Shown: piece by piece, positions 1-10,500 of the stretch
How positions within the stretch are numbered: the stretch's first letter is position 1
Layout of the letters: every line of letters begins with the position of its first letter
Assembly (NCBI GenBank): GCA_039105265.1
Contig: JAPFFF010000031.1
Span: 1,116,001-1,180,000 of the forward strand
From: Tritrichomonas musculus
Lineage: Eukaryota > Parabasalia > Tritrichomonadida > Tritrichomonadidae
Direction: 5' to 3'
DNA: 64,000 bases
Position numbers and translations under genes: made by a program
The notes under the pieces: model-generated
Told to the model about the DNA's origin: nothing
The model's database searches: none
The model's input: only the letters and a program-made list of their open reading frames with translations

Positions 1-150
1 TTGATACGTTAAAAAATTTTCAATATTGATAATCGATCTTTAATTTTTATTCATTATTGATATCAAAGATAAAATTTTTGATTTGATATTGATATCAGAA
101 AAATGGATCAATTATCGATATCGAAAATCGAGACTTAACAAGCTTAGCCA
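1..150. mobile_element. Partial end of a TATCGATA-rich inverted-repeat transposon
   Basis: The first 150 bases hold many overlapping GATATC, ATCGAT and TATCGATA words. They finish in a sequence that, read on the reverse strand, matches the outer end of the complete 479-bp element at 12905-13383: both run from CTTGTT through a tract of ATCGAT words to GATCGATAATTGAT with a few differences. I infer that this is the right-hand end of a second copy of that non-autonomous family, with the rest lying outside the window. No coding capacity is visible. Confidence 0.45.
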
Positions 151-260
151 GGATTTCCAAAATTCTTTCAATTGTTTATGACAAAACCCGAATATGCCAG
201 GGCGAGTCCTTTGAGCCTTGAATATTTGATAGACTTGAATATTTGATAAATGAAACTTGA

Positions 261-470
261 AGAGAATCTTCAAAAAGCACGATTAATAATACCAATGCTG
301 AAGATGATGGAATTCAAAAAAGTCAATCTGTTGAAAAAGATATTAAAAAGGTTTTTGAAGTAAATTTAACAAATGATTCCATAATGAATGATAAAGATGA
401 ATTCAATCTTGAATTCCCTAATAATTTATCAGTTTTCCAAGTTGATGATTCAGTTTTGAATGATTCATAA
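261..470 (+). pseudogene. 3' fragment of an unrecognised acidic protein
   Basis: An open frame of about 70 codons ends in TAA at 468-470 and is closed upstream by TGA at 258. It has no ATG near its start. The composition (Asp, Asn, Glu, Ser rich, ending VDDSVLNDS) looks like genuine trichomonad coding sequence rather than chance AT-rich DNA. I read it as the tail of a gene whose body has been lost. No family is recognisable. Confidence 0.3.
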
Positions 471-697
471 GATATATTTAATTTTCAAAAAAAAAAAAAA
501 AAAACTCATTTTTTATATCACATTTCAATCTAGATCCATTTAAGAAAAACTCTTTTTATTTCCAAATTTTGGAATTCAAATATCAAAAAATGAAAAAATA
601 TAAACATTTTTTGTGAACAATTTAAAATTTGAATAGATTTTTGCATTCAAAAAGTTATTCTCATCCACCATATTTTGTATTTTTCTAAAAAAAAGCA

Positions 698-2005
698 ATG
701 CTGGCAAGAATCCAAAGTCCAATAATAGATCGATTTGAACCTTTATGTTCGATACTTCAGTTGGTTCTTGAAATGGAAACAGATAATGCTGTAGATTCTT
801 ATGTCAAGTATCTCAAAGATACCGTCTATGCATTACGGCTCAGAAAAAGAGGACCCTATTTAGAAAGACATAATGATTATGATAAAATGCAAACATTTAC
901 CATTCCATCCAACATTAATAATTCATTTGAATCTCTAGAGCAATTAGCAAACTATGTTAACCAAGAAATTCACCTTAATTTTGAAGATGGATATGCTGCC
1001 ATTATTTCCAGTCCCAAGAACAGTTCTAGGAAATTTGTTTCATTAGCAATTCCACACATTTTTGCGGATGGCAAATATTTCACTTTTCTTGTTGACCACT
1101 TTTTGAATGATAACGGTCACAATACACTCAAAGGACTTCCAAATTTTCCTCTTCTAACAAATGAAGTTTATAAAGAATATTACAAGAAAGCTCCAAACAA
1201 TGTCAAAGATGAGAATCACAATGAAAAATTGACTCGTTTTCATTCAAATGACAAAGGCAATTTAAAAAGTGGCGAGTATACAAAATTCATAACTCTTCGA
1301 TTGAATGCAGAAGATATTAAAAACAAAGTTATTAAGAATAATAAATCAAAATTGTCAAATTTCACTGAAATGCTATACATGTCAAATTATTTCGCCATTT
1401 GTGCACATGAAAATAAACTATTGAATTCATATGGAATAATCAACGTTGTTGATTTGAAAAAGTTTTCAAAAAAACCACTAACTTTTGCCAATTGCTTTGA
1501 AATTTCACCAATTTCACCATTCACTGATCACATCACAAGTGATATGAAAATTATTGATGTTGGAAAAAATCTCAGAAAATCAATAATTGAAAAATTGAAT
1601 AATCTAGAACAATTTGCAGGTCCTTCGTCAAGACAGTTTAATCAAACGTTGCCTGAATTGAATGGAATTGCAACTGAATTTTCAAATATTGGCGATGTTC
1701 ATATTAAAATGCCAATAATTGACCTTTGGATATCAATCTATACAAAATGCCTCGATCGCGAACTTGTATCAAACATGGGCTTCTCTGTTTTTAGAGACGA
1801 CTTTGCCAGCTACGGAAAGGAAGAAAGACACAATAGAAATATGAATGACATAGTGCTTCGATATCGTTATTCGCCTAAAAAGATGAGTTTCAATGAATCA
1901 AGAAAGATGGCAAACAGCATCGAGTATTTCTTGAAAAATATTTCATTTGAAGATCAAGTTGGAAAAGCCTACGAGGAAGTAAAATCATTTTATAATTCAT
2001 TGTAA
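698..2005 (+). CDS. HxxxDG-motif acyltransferase / condensation-like protein
   Basis: A 435-residue protein of the CoA-dependent acyltransferase (chloramphenicol acetyltransferase-like) fold. The signature HxxxDG motif reads HIFADG at residues 120-125, where the His would be the general base. Further on there is a VVDLKKF...FANCFE stretch like the 'NLR...GN' structural strand of the condensation/BAHD/alcohol-acetyltransferase families, and near the C-terminus a SNIGDV turn like the SNxG segment of this fold. These enzymes pass an acyl group from a thioester to an alcohol or amine; the substrate here cannot be told. No signal peptide or membrane segment is seen. The ATG at 698 is the first in frame, shortly after a T-rich leader. 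It could instead be a non-catalytic relative, but the motif is intact. Confidence 0.6.
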   Translation: MLARIQSPIIDRFEPLCSILQLVLEMETDNAVDSYVKYLKDTVYALRLRKRGPYLERHNDYDKMQTFTIPSNINNSFESLEQLANYVNQEIHLNFEDGYAAIISSPKNSSRKFVSLAIPHIFADGKYFTFLVDHFLNDNGHNTLKGLPNFPLLTNEVYKEYYKKAPNNVKDENHNEKLTRFHSNDKGNLKSGEYTKFITLRLNAEDIKNKVIKNNKSKLSNFTEMLYMSNYFAICAHENKLLNSYGIINVVDLKKFSKKPLTFANCFEISPISPFTDHITSDMKIIDVGKNLRKSIIEKLNNLEQFAGPSSRQFNQTLPELNGIATEFSNIGDVHIKMPIIDLWISIYTKCLDRELVSNMGFSVFRDDFASYGKEERHNRNMNDIVLRYRYSPKKMSFNESRKMANSIEYFLKNISFEDQVGKAYEEVKSFYNSL

Positions 2006-2482
2006 TGAATTATAAATCAAGTTTTAAGTTTTTTAAAAAAGTTTCTACTGCATAAATAATATTTTTTTTTTATTCTTTTTAAAAAAATTTTTTCATAAAG
2101 AATAAAATGAATTCTGAACAAATTCTTGATTATCCCTGGAGATGGTTAAAAAAGTCAATATTCTCAATTTTTTGAATAAAAAAAACCTAGTAGTAAGAAG
2201 TCAATATTCTTTAGAATTTTTCTGAGCAAAACTGACTTGTAAAAAAGATAAACTAATCCTTTTTTTGTTACTTTCTTTTTCAACATTTCCATTCAATTTG
2301 GAGATGGATTCTTTCATTTTGGTGTAGTTTATCTCAATTTTTTTTTATAAACATGATTCTTTAACTTTGATCAAGTTTATTGTTGACTATTTTTGAAACC
2401 AAAAGCACAGTATTCAAAGATAGAAAAAAAGCAACATACATTTCAATATATTAAAAATTAATTAATTTATACTATCACATAT
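2006..2482. other. Intergenic spacer, AT-rich
   Basis: This is the gap between the 3' ends of two convergent genes. It holds homopolymer T runs, a 13-base direct repeat (AAGTCAATATTCT) near 2154 and 2199, and a 22-codon open frame at 2107 that I cannot support as a gene. Nothing else is seen. Confidence 0.5.
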
Positions 2483-3514
2483 TTAATTTGAATCCTCGTC
2501 ATTTTCTTCGCCGAGTTCATCATCATCAGAATCAGGTTCATCATCGTTGTCAACTTCATCTGGATGTGCATCTTCATAGTCGATGATTTCTTCAACAGGA
2601 TCAGCAGAAGGATGCTCGCCCGGCTTGTACATTGGCTCGCTTTCGGTGAGAGCGTTTGTCATTTGGCAATCAACTGACTCACTGAAACGAGCAAGAGAAG
2701 CGTTCAAGCGTTCAACGAGCCTCTTTGGAGAGATTGATGGATCATCGTAGATGATCTTGCAGAAGTAGTAAGTGAAGATTCCATGTGATCTACGACCAAC
2801 CTTTGAGTTTGGATCAGTGATCTTGTTGGCAGCAAAAGAGATCATTTCTGATGGGTTTGGATTGTTGACTTTGTTGACAGCTTGGATATCGAAGACAGAT
2901 CCTCCAGCAGTGCAATCAGATACGAAAACAACTTTGCATTTTCCGTTGTTATCACGTGCAATTAACCGGCCAAATTGGTTTGCAGTAACGTTTTTGTCTT
3001 TGAATTCGACACCATGGCTTCCGAAGTCAATTGTATCTCGGCCAGAGTAGAAAACTGTAAGATTTTCTCTGGTGTGGAAGAGGAAGAATTGAAGGTACTT
3101 GGGATAGTTTCCTTGTATGCAGTTAAGAAGGTAGAAAACTTTGAATCCTAATCGATGATGATAAAGACCGAATAAATAACCGTCATTCATGGCACCAACT
3201 TTAGGATCATGCTTGTCATGCTTGAAGTTGTTGATTAAAATGAGGCAAACTTTGTCGTATCCTTCTGTTGGCATGTCATTTCTGCTGACATGATTGAGTT
3301 TACGGCCAATACGTTTGAATGCCTTCTTAAGTTTCTTTTGTGTTGAAACACGGCGGATTCTTTGGAATTTCTTTTCAGAGAATTCGTTGTTCTTTCTCAT
3401 GAGCTTTTCGGTACGATGCTCATAATGTGGGTGCTTTTGCTTTCTGTCTGGTTTGTCATAGCAGATGCTGTTATCAGCGACACCAGTTGTTGTCGGGACT
3501 TGATTATCTTCCAT
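2483..3514 (-). CDS. Caspase/metacaspase-fold (clan CD) protein, possibly inactive
   Basis: A 343-residue protein with a central caspase-like p20 fold. A basic N-terminus (residues 20-80) is followed by the core: KVCLILINNF strand, then FYSGRDTIDFGSHG at about 155-170 where the catalytic His loop (normally YSGHG) should be, and VVFVSDCTAGGSVFD at about 190-203 with the Cys in the place of the metacaspase DxCxSG nucleophile. SHGIFTYYF follows, as in metacaspase p10 parts. The His of the SGHG motif reads Arg; a His three residues after FG might substitute, so activity is doubtful. The tail (residues 300-343) is almost all Asp/Glu. Metacaspases cleave after Arg/Lys; here a regulatory or pseudoenzyme role is equally likely. 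An Inr-like motif lies 12 bases upstream of the ATG. Confidence 0.65.
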   Translation of the reverse strand: MEDNQVPTTTGVADNSICYDKPDRKQKHPHYEHRTEKLMRKNNEFSEKKFQRIRRVSTQKKLKKAFKRIGRKLNHVSRNDMPTEGYDKVCLILINNFKHDKHDPKVGAMNDGYLFGLYHHRLGFKVFYLLNCIQGNYPKYLQFFLFHTRENLTVFYSGRDTIDFGSHGVEFKDKNVTANQFGRLIARDNNGKCKVVFVSDCTAGGSVFDIQAVNKVNNPNPSEMISFAANKITDPNSKVGRRSHGIFTYYFCKIIYDDPSISPKRLVERLNASLARFSESVDCQMTNALTESEPMYKPGEHPSADPVEEIIDYEDAHPDEVDNDDEPDSDDDELGEENDEDSN

Positions 3515-3525
3515 TTGTTTTAGTT

Positions 3526-3534
3526 TAAAAATGA
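3526..3534 (-). promoter_or_regulatory. Inr-like start element
   Basis: The reverse strand reads TCATTTTTA ending 12 bases before the ATG of the caspase-fold gene. This matches the trichomonad initiator pattern (TCA then pyrimidine/T-rich) known from Trichomonas, where 5' leaders are very short. Confidence 0.45.
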
Positions 3535-4624
3535 TATGAAAGTCGCATGCTTCTTTAAAGAATCATCAGATAAATTTTTTATATTTTTTTGAATGAATAC
3601 ATTTTTTATATGGTCGAAATTCAATGGATAAATTCAGAATTTTGTGAATAATTCAATTAAATATCAGAATTTTTATTAATTTTGAATAAAGATAATTGAA
3701 TAATAAAAATTTTTTTTTCGTAAATTGTATCTCGGTAATTATTGAATTACTGGTTTTTAAATCTCTTTGAAATCTAATTATTTATATCATAAATATTAAT
3801 TCCCCTTTAATATAAGAAAAAATTCTATAAAATATATTGAATGGTTATTTAAAATATCATCAATTGGATGTTCAATGGCTGTAGATATAAAAAAAAATTG
3901 AAAAAAATATTTTAAAAATATATTTCTTCAATGAGTTGTATCAAACAAAAATATTATATAAAACAATTTATTTTCATTAAACTTATTAATAAAATATTCA
4001 TATTTTAATAAGCATGTCAACAATAGCCTCCATAGATTTAAAATCCAAAACCAAAAATATAATTTCATTATTTCAAAGAGAGTTTTATAAATGAAAATCT
4101 ATGAACTATTTTTGTTCTTCCAAAAGATAATATTTATGAGAAAAAAAATAACTTTCATTATATTTAATTTTATCAAATATTAATAATGTGTTAAATAGTT
4201 TTTCTTGAATTATTTATATTTGGTTGGATATTTTATTATCCACTTTCTGCTAATTAAAATAAGAAAGAAAGATGAAAATATAATAAATAATCTATACTTT
4301 TATTCCATGATAATATCTATATTTCTATATTTAAACAAAGATTGTGAGCTATATATTCTTTGAAAATTGATCATAGTAAAATCATTTTTATAATTTTGTT
4401 CTTTTGTTTTATTTCGATAAATATATTCAAAAATTCATCAACTGATTTATTCAAAAAATATCAATCTCTTCTGAATTTAACAAATATTTTTTCTTTTCTT
4501 TTCTTTTGATTTTTATTCTTCTTTCTCTATTTTTTTATAATTCTATGTTTAATAAAGTTCATCACCTCAAATTTTTGTTTGAAAAACAATTGATTTTTTT
4601 TTAAATAGATAATTGAATTATTTT

Positions 4625-4677
4625 GATTGAATTCGAACCCTTTTTTATCAAAACTTATAGAAAAAGGGTTCAATTCA
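4625..4677. repeat. Inverted repeat / hairpin upstream of the surface-protein gene
   Basis: TTGAATTCGAACCCTTTTTT is followed after a short loop by AGAAAAAGGGTTCAATTCAA, an imperfect stem of about 18-20 bp with GC pairs at its centre. It ends 16 bases before the ATG of the 4693 gene, so it overlaps the expected leader or promoter. It may be a chance structure, a small transposon footprint or a regulatory hairpin. Confidence 0.5.
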
Positions 4678-4692
4678 ATTTCAATTATATAA

Positions 4693-6957
4693 ATGCTAAA
4701 TTTAACGATTTTCTCTCTTTCATTGGCTTCAACTTATTCTATTTCTCCTTTTTTATCAAGTCACAGAATTACAATTCAAAATTCAAACTTAAATCATTAC
4801 TTTTGTTCAATATTAATATTAAATCCTATCCAAATATATGTAGGAAAAAGCTCCTTTTCTCACGGTTTTGGCTCATTATTAAAGCTTAATAAGGGATCAT
4901 ATGAAGGTCTTTCATATAATTCTTTTGATCAAAAAATTAGTGAAGGGGGACAAAATACATTGATAACATTCGTTGAATGTCGTTTTAAAATAATTTATGA
5001 GGATAAAAATTCAGGTTCATTTATTCAAATTTATTCACAAGCAACTTTTTATATGACTAATTGTATTTTTGATTCATGCAAAACTCTGAGTGATTTTTTG
5101 AATCTTGATGTTAAAGCAACAACAATGTCACATATATGTTGTTCAAATTTGGGTTCTATTGGTCAAAATACTGGAAAAGATATTTTTGCAAAATTTTCTA
5201 TTAAAGATGATTCTTTCATTAAATTTATATATTCAACTTTTGTAGGTGAATCACAACAAGACATGCAATCCAAAGATTTGATTCATATAAATGGACGTTC
5301 ATTTTGCAAATTCCAATGCCTGAATTTTTCTGATTTAAAAGTACGTGGTTCTTTTGAAGATAACACGGTATACAGCTTACGTTTGGAATCAATTCGCTGT
5401 CTCTCTTTCTATATGAATACATTATGTAATATTACTGCTTCTTCTACTCTTTTCTTAAGTGTAAAAGAACCTGTAAGCATTTCGTATTATGTGGGATATT
5501 CGAATTTTATTGGGAACCAATTCAACCAATATTGTATTTACTTTGATATGGCTCAAAATTCTAAAGCTTACTTAGATAATTGTGTTTTTCAAAGAAATAC
5601 AAATAAAGATTTACTACACTGTCAAGGAGGTGAAACAGAAAGCATTACAGTTCATGAATGCTACTTCGATGTATATGTTGAATTAACTAATTGTTTTTTA
5701 AATAGCGGTAGCATAGTAAATACTAATGCAAAATTGAACGATCTCATTCATTTTGCAACTGATAATATGTGCCAAGGTGATCCTGATGTCAATGCTTCTG
5801 TATGTAGAAATGGCGAATGTCCAGATAACAGAGGATGTGATGCTGGAAAATTCCAATTTTTACCAGGTGATCCTAGTTATGAAATTAAGCATGACCCAAA
5901 CATGGATCCTCCTATTCCAACTCCATCATCTAATTTTACATATTCAATTATGTTTTCAGAATCATCATACTTTACTTTATCAGGGAAATTTTCTAATTCA
6001 GCTTTATTCACAAACTCATACACATTTTCAATATCAACCTATTTTTCTGATTCAAACGATTTTTCAAAAACAGATGAATTTACCAAAACTGATCTTTTTT
6101 CTAATTCAGCAGACTTTTCTGAAACAGATTATTTTTCTAATTCAGCCGATTTTACCAAAACTGTAGGGTTTTCAAAAACGTTATTTTTTTCTGATTCTGC
6201 AGATTTCACTAAAACATCTGTATTCTCAGAGACAGATTATTTTTCCCATTCTGCTGACTTTTCAAAAACAATTGGATTCACAAAATCTTACTATTTTTCA
6301 AGTTCTATCGACTTCTCAAAAAGTGAAAACTTTTCAAAAAGTGATTTGTTTACAAAAAGTAAATTGTTTTCAGAAACTCAAAAGTTTTCAACTAGTGAAT
6401 TATTTACAAAATCTTTCGAATTTACTAATTCAAATAATTTAAATCGTTCTCTTCATTTTACAAAATCATATGCCTTTTCTTCTTCAGTTTATTTCACAAA
6501 TTCAGAAGAATATTCGAGATCCAAATATTTTTCATCATCAATTAATTTTACAAGTTCATACGAATATACAAAATCATCAGATTTTACTTCTTCATTTTAT
6601 TTCAGTAATACAGATGAATATACCAAATCAAGCTATTTCTCTTTTTCATTTTTTTTCACAAATTCTAATGAATATACAAGATCCAATTATTTTTCATATT
6701 CTCTCTACTTCTCTAATTCTGGCCAATTTACAATATCCTTAATATTTTCTAAATCAAACATATTTTCAAATTCAGATGAAATAATAAATATTATACCAAT
6801 AAAATCTTCTTTTTCTAACTCATTTGTATTCTCATTTTCTGATAACTTTAAATATACGCAAACACATCAGAAAATGAGAAAATGCATAATTAGCAAAAAA
6901 GCAATATTTTCATTAATATTAAAACTGAAGAAAACCAAAAACTTTCTACTGGAATGA
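4693..6957 (+). CDS. Secreted Phe-Ser repeat surface protein (anchor out of frame)
   Basis: A 754-residue protein that begins with a likely signal peptide (MLNLTIFSLSLASTYS). Residues about 35-400 look like a beta-strand-rich, Cys-containing ectodomain similar to trichomonad polymorphic or right-handed beta-helix surface proteins. A short Cys-rich linker (CQGDPDVNASVCRNGECPDNRGCD, split by hydrophilic residues) leads into about 45 tandem units of the form (D/Y)xFSxSxxFTKT, spaced by 6-7 residues, from about 415 to 720. Such Ser/Thr stalks are good glycosylation sites. The frame then runs into a Lys-rich tail and stops. The expected transmembrane helix and cytoplasmic tail follow in a different frame (6893-7166), so the gene has one frameshift in about 6893-6950, or this is a sequencing error. 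Confidence 0.6.
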   Translation: MLNLTIFSLSLASTYSISPFLSSHRITIQNSNLNHYFCSILILNPIQIYVGKSSFSHGFGSLLKLNKGSYEGLSYNSFDQKISEGGQNTLITFVECRFKIIYEDKNSGSFIQIYSQATFYMTNCIFDSCKTLSDFLNLDVKATTMSHICCSNLGSIGQNTGKDIFAKFSIKDDSFIKFIYSTFVGESQQDMQSKDLIHINGRSFCKFQCLNFSDLKVRGSFEDNTVYSLRLESIRCLSFYMNTLCNITASSTLFLSVKEPVSISYYVGYSNFIGNQFNQYCIYFDMAQNSKAYLDNCVFQRNTNKDLLHCQGGETESITVHECYFDVYVELTNCFLNSGSIVNTNAKLNDLIHFATDNMCQGDPDVNASVCRNGECPDNRGCDAGKFQFLPGDPSYEIKHDPNMDPPIPTPSSNFTYSIMFSESSYFTLSGKFSNSALFTNSYTFSISTYFSDSNDFSKTDEFTKTDLFSNSADFSETDYFSNSADFTKTVGFSKTLFFSDSADFTKTSVFSETDYFSHSADFSKTIGFTKSYYFSSSIDFSKSENFSKSDLFTKSKLFSETQKFSTSELFTKSFEFTNSNNLNRSLHFTKSYAFSSSVYFTNSEEYSRSKYFSSSINFTSSYEYTKSSDFTSSFYFSNTDEYTKSSYFSFSFFFTNSNEYTRSNYFSYSLYFSNSGQFTISLIFSKSNIFSNSDEIINIIPIKSSFSNSFVFSFSDNFKYTQTHQKMRKCIISKKAIFSLILKLKKTKNFLLE

Positions 6958-7166
6958 AAGTTGGAATTGGTTCAGCAATTGGAGCTATTAGTCTTGCTGT
7001 AATCATTATTGGGATAATTTTCTTAAGAAAAAGAAAATTTGTTAGTATTGAACATATGAGTGAAGATATTGAAATCCATGATAATACATCTATGACAACA
7101 ATAAATGAAAATCCACTTGTTAATTTCATGAGTGATGATGATCCATTTGAAGATGAATTTATATAA
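6954..7166 (+). CDS. Transmembrane anchor and cytoplasmic tail of the 4693 surface protein (shifted frame)
   Basis: The frame is open from 6893 and reads TEENQKLSTG then a 23-residue hydrophobic helix (GSAIGAISLAVIIIGIIFL), a stop-transfer RKRK, and an acidic tail of about 45 residues ending DDPFEDEFI. This is the arrangement found at the C-terminus of trichomonad single-pass surface proteins, so it is very probably the missing end of the upstream frame and not a separate gene. A check of reads across 6880-6955 would tell whether a base is missing. Confidence 0.6.
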   Translation: MKVGIGSAIGAISLAVIIIGIIFLRKRKFVSIEHMSEDIEIHDNTSMTTINENPLVNFMSDDDPFEDEFI

Positions 7167-7356
7167 AAATAAACTCTTTTTCAATCCAGATGAATCATCA
7201 ATAAATTTTGATTTAACAATTTTTATGGATTTTACGTTCAGATTACGTTTTTATTAATTACATAATAATATTATCAGTTTTAAAAATTATTAAATCAATA
7301 TTTTTTTAATATTCTTATGTTTTTGTATTTGACTTTTACATATATATGAATAATTT

Positions 7357-7581
7357 CTGAGAACCAACGCAATAGGCAAAGATATCAACGACAACAACGA
7401 AAAACTTATTCTTGGTTTTGTTTGGTCACTCATTTTACATTATTCAATCGGAAATGCAGTTACAGACGACAAAGACAACAACTCAGCCAAGAAACCAGCC
7501 AAGAACGCAATCCTCGAATGGGCCATTGGACGCACGTCAAATTATCCAAACGTTAACAAATTCACTCCATATTCAATTGCA
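7357..7581 (+). pseudogene. Remnant of calponin-homology (CH) domains, 5' end of the coiled-coil gene
   Basis: The coding frame of the long coiled-coil gene stays open upstream of its first ATG, back to a stop at 7354. It reads NNEKLILGFVWSLILHY and then ILEWAIGRTSNYPNV. The first segment is the second half of a CH1 domain and the second is the start of a CH2 domain, as in alpha-actinin and filamin (LKLILGLIWTLILRFQI; W...TxxYxNV). The first half of CH1 and the start codon are missing. Either the gene is 5'-truncated, or its start lies in an exon I cannot see; the 200 bases before it show no CH1-like coding. Confidence 0.7.
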
Positions 7582-10500
7582 ATGAGCGCCTTACTCGACT
7601 CATACGTCCCAGACAAAATCAACTTTTACTCACTGAATGCAGCCGACGTTGAAAAGAACTCACAGCTCGCGTGCAAAGTCATGGAAGAACTCGGCATCCC
7701 AGTTTACGTCATGCCAGAGGATTTAACCGCCAGCGGCGACACAGTTGACGAGAAGACCCTCCTTACACAACTCGCTGCCGCCAAGGTTGTCCTCGAAAAC
7801 CTCAAAGACAGAGACGCACACGCAAAAGAAGAAGCCGACCGATTAGCGAAAGAAAAAGCCGAAGCTGACCGATTAGCCAAAGAAAAAGCTGATGCAGAAG
7901 CAAGAGCCGAATCCGAAAGACTTGCTCGCGAGAAAGCTGAAGCAGATCGTTTGGCACATGAGAAAGAAGAAGCCGACCGATTAGCGAAAGAAAAAGCTGA
8001 AGAAGAACGTTTAGCCAAAGAAAAGGCAGAAGCAGAGGCAAGAGCCGAATCCGAAAGACTGGCCCGCGAAAAGGCAGAGGCAGCAGCACGCGCAGAAGCA
8101 GAAAGACTGGCCAAGCAGCGCGCAGAAGAAGAGGCCAAAGAAAAGGCAGAACGCGACGGTTTGTTGGCTGAAATCGAGCGTTTGAAGAAACTCTTGGCCG
8201 AATCAGAAGCGAAGAACAGGACGCTCACAACAAAGTTGAGCGAATCACAGAAAGACAACGAAAACTTGAGAGCTGAAATCGAGCGTCTCAAGAAAGCTTT
8301 GTCCGAGTCAGAATCGAGCCGCACCAAAATTGAGCAAGAATTCACTCAATTCAAACTGACGGCTGAAATTGAACGCCTCAAGAAAGAACTCACAGCATCA
8401 CAGGCGAAGGCAGCAGAGGACCACAACAAGTTGGCAACTGAAATCGAGAAACTCAAGAAAGACTCACTCGAAGATCACAACAAATTGACTTCTGAAATCG
8501 ATTGCCTCAAGAAGGAGCTCTCCGAAGCACAGCGCAAGGCACAAGAAGACCACGACAAGCTGTCACAGACAATCACAACATTGAACTCAAAGATCACAAC
8601 AATGACATCAGAGAACCAGCACATCAAATCGCAATTAGAAGAGTCACAAAGACAGGCCAAAATCGACCACGATCACTTAACTGGTGAAATCACACGTTTG
8701 ACCAAAGAATTGGCCGAAACACAGAAGAACGCACAGGAAGACCACAACCACTTGACAGCGCAAATCACCAAGCTAAATGCTGAAATCGAAACCTTGAACA
8801 AGACTCTCTCTGAAACAGAACGTAAAGCGCAAGAAGACCACAGCAAACTCACTGCTGAAGTCTCTCGTCTCAACGGCGTCGTTTCAGACACACAACGCAA
8901 GGCGCAGCTCGACCACGACAACCTGACTGGTGAGATCGAGCATCTCAAGAGAGATTTGTCTGAGTCACAGCGTAAAGCGCAACTTGAACACGATCATTTA
9001 ACTTCACAGATCAACAGCTTGAACACAAAGATCACAAGTTTGACATCAGAAAACACAAACTTGAAATCAAAGATCACTTCTTTGACTTCTGAAATCGAAC
9101 GTATCAACAACTCACTTTCAGAAACAAAGAGGAATGCACAAGTCGATCATGACAAGATAACATCAGAAGTCAGCAGACTCAACTCCGTTGTTTCAGAGAC
9201 AGAGAGAAAGGCCAAGCAAGACCACGATTCACTCACAGGCCAAATCGAAAGCCTCAAGAGAGAATTATCTGAGACACAGAGAAGAGCCAAGGAAGAGCAT
9301 GACAAGTTGACAGGCCAAATCACAACTCTCAACTCAAAGGTTTCATCAATGACAACAGAAATCAGCAACTTGAACTCAAAGATTGCATCAATGACTTCCG
9401 AACTCAACAGACTCAACTCAACAGTCCCAGAGAATGAGGGAAAGGCCAGACAAGACCACGACAGTTTGGCTGCTGAAAACAAGAGGCTGACAACAGAAAT
9501 CGCAAATCTCAACCAGAAGATTTCATCAATGACATCTGAAATCAGCACACTCAAGTCAACTCTCTCTGAAACACAACGCAAGGCACAGCAAGAGCATGAC
9601 AGCTTGACCAACACAATCAACAGTTTGAACTCAAAGATCTCAACAATGACAAGTGAAATCACTCGTCTTAACAGCGTCAACGCAGAGACACAACGCAAGG
9701 CCAAGGAAGATCATGACAAACTAACAGCCGAGAACAAGAAATTGTCAACTGAAATCACCAACCTCAATTCAAAGATTTCAACAATGACATCTGAAATTTC
9801 TCGTCTCAACAACGTCGTTTCAGAAACAGAGAGAAAGGCTAAACAAGACCACGACAATTTGACCAACCAAATCTCAAGCTTGAACTCAAAGATTGCTTCA
9901 CAGACATCTGAGATCAACAACCTCAACACAAAGATCACAACAATGACAACAGAGATCAAGAACTTGAACAACACAATCTCTGAGAACCAACGCAAGGCAC
10001 AGCAAGACCACGACAACTTAACTAACGAGAACAGAAAGTTGTCAAATGAAGTTTCATCACTCAACACAAAGATCACAAACTTAACAACAGAAAACAAGAG
10101 ATTGAACACCGTCATCACCGAAACACAAAACAAGGCCAAACAAGACCACGACAACTTGACAAGCCAAATCTCAAACTTGAACTCAAAGATTTCAAGCCAA
10201 ACAACAGAAATCAACAACTTGAACAACAAGATCGTCAGTGGAACATCTGAAATCAAGAGACTCAACAACGTCATCTCAGACACACAACGCAAAGCACAAC
10301 TTGATCACGACAACTTAACTCGTGATAACAACAACTTGACAACAAAGGTCACAAACATGACAACTGAAATCAAGAACCTCAACAACACACTCTCAGAAAC
10401 AACACGCAAAGCAAGAGAAGACCACGACAAACAGGCAAATGAAATCAGGAACTTAAACAGCACAATTTCAGACACTCAGCGCAAGGCACAGCAAGACCAC

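Larger units (their letters stand above)
3515..4692. other. Divergent intergenic region
   Basis: About 1.2 kb of AT-rich DNA between two divergent genes. It holds the Inr-like motif of the left gene and a strong inverted repeat at the right end (listed separately). No coding remains, tRNA or transposon ends are seen. Confidence 0.5.

Noticed and set aside
2107-2175. 22-codon open frame between two genes
   Set aside because: Length expected by chance; no support.
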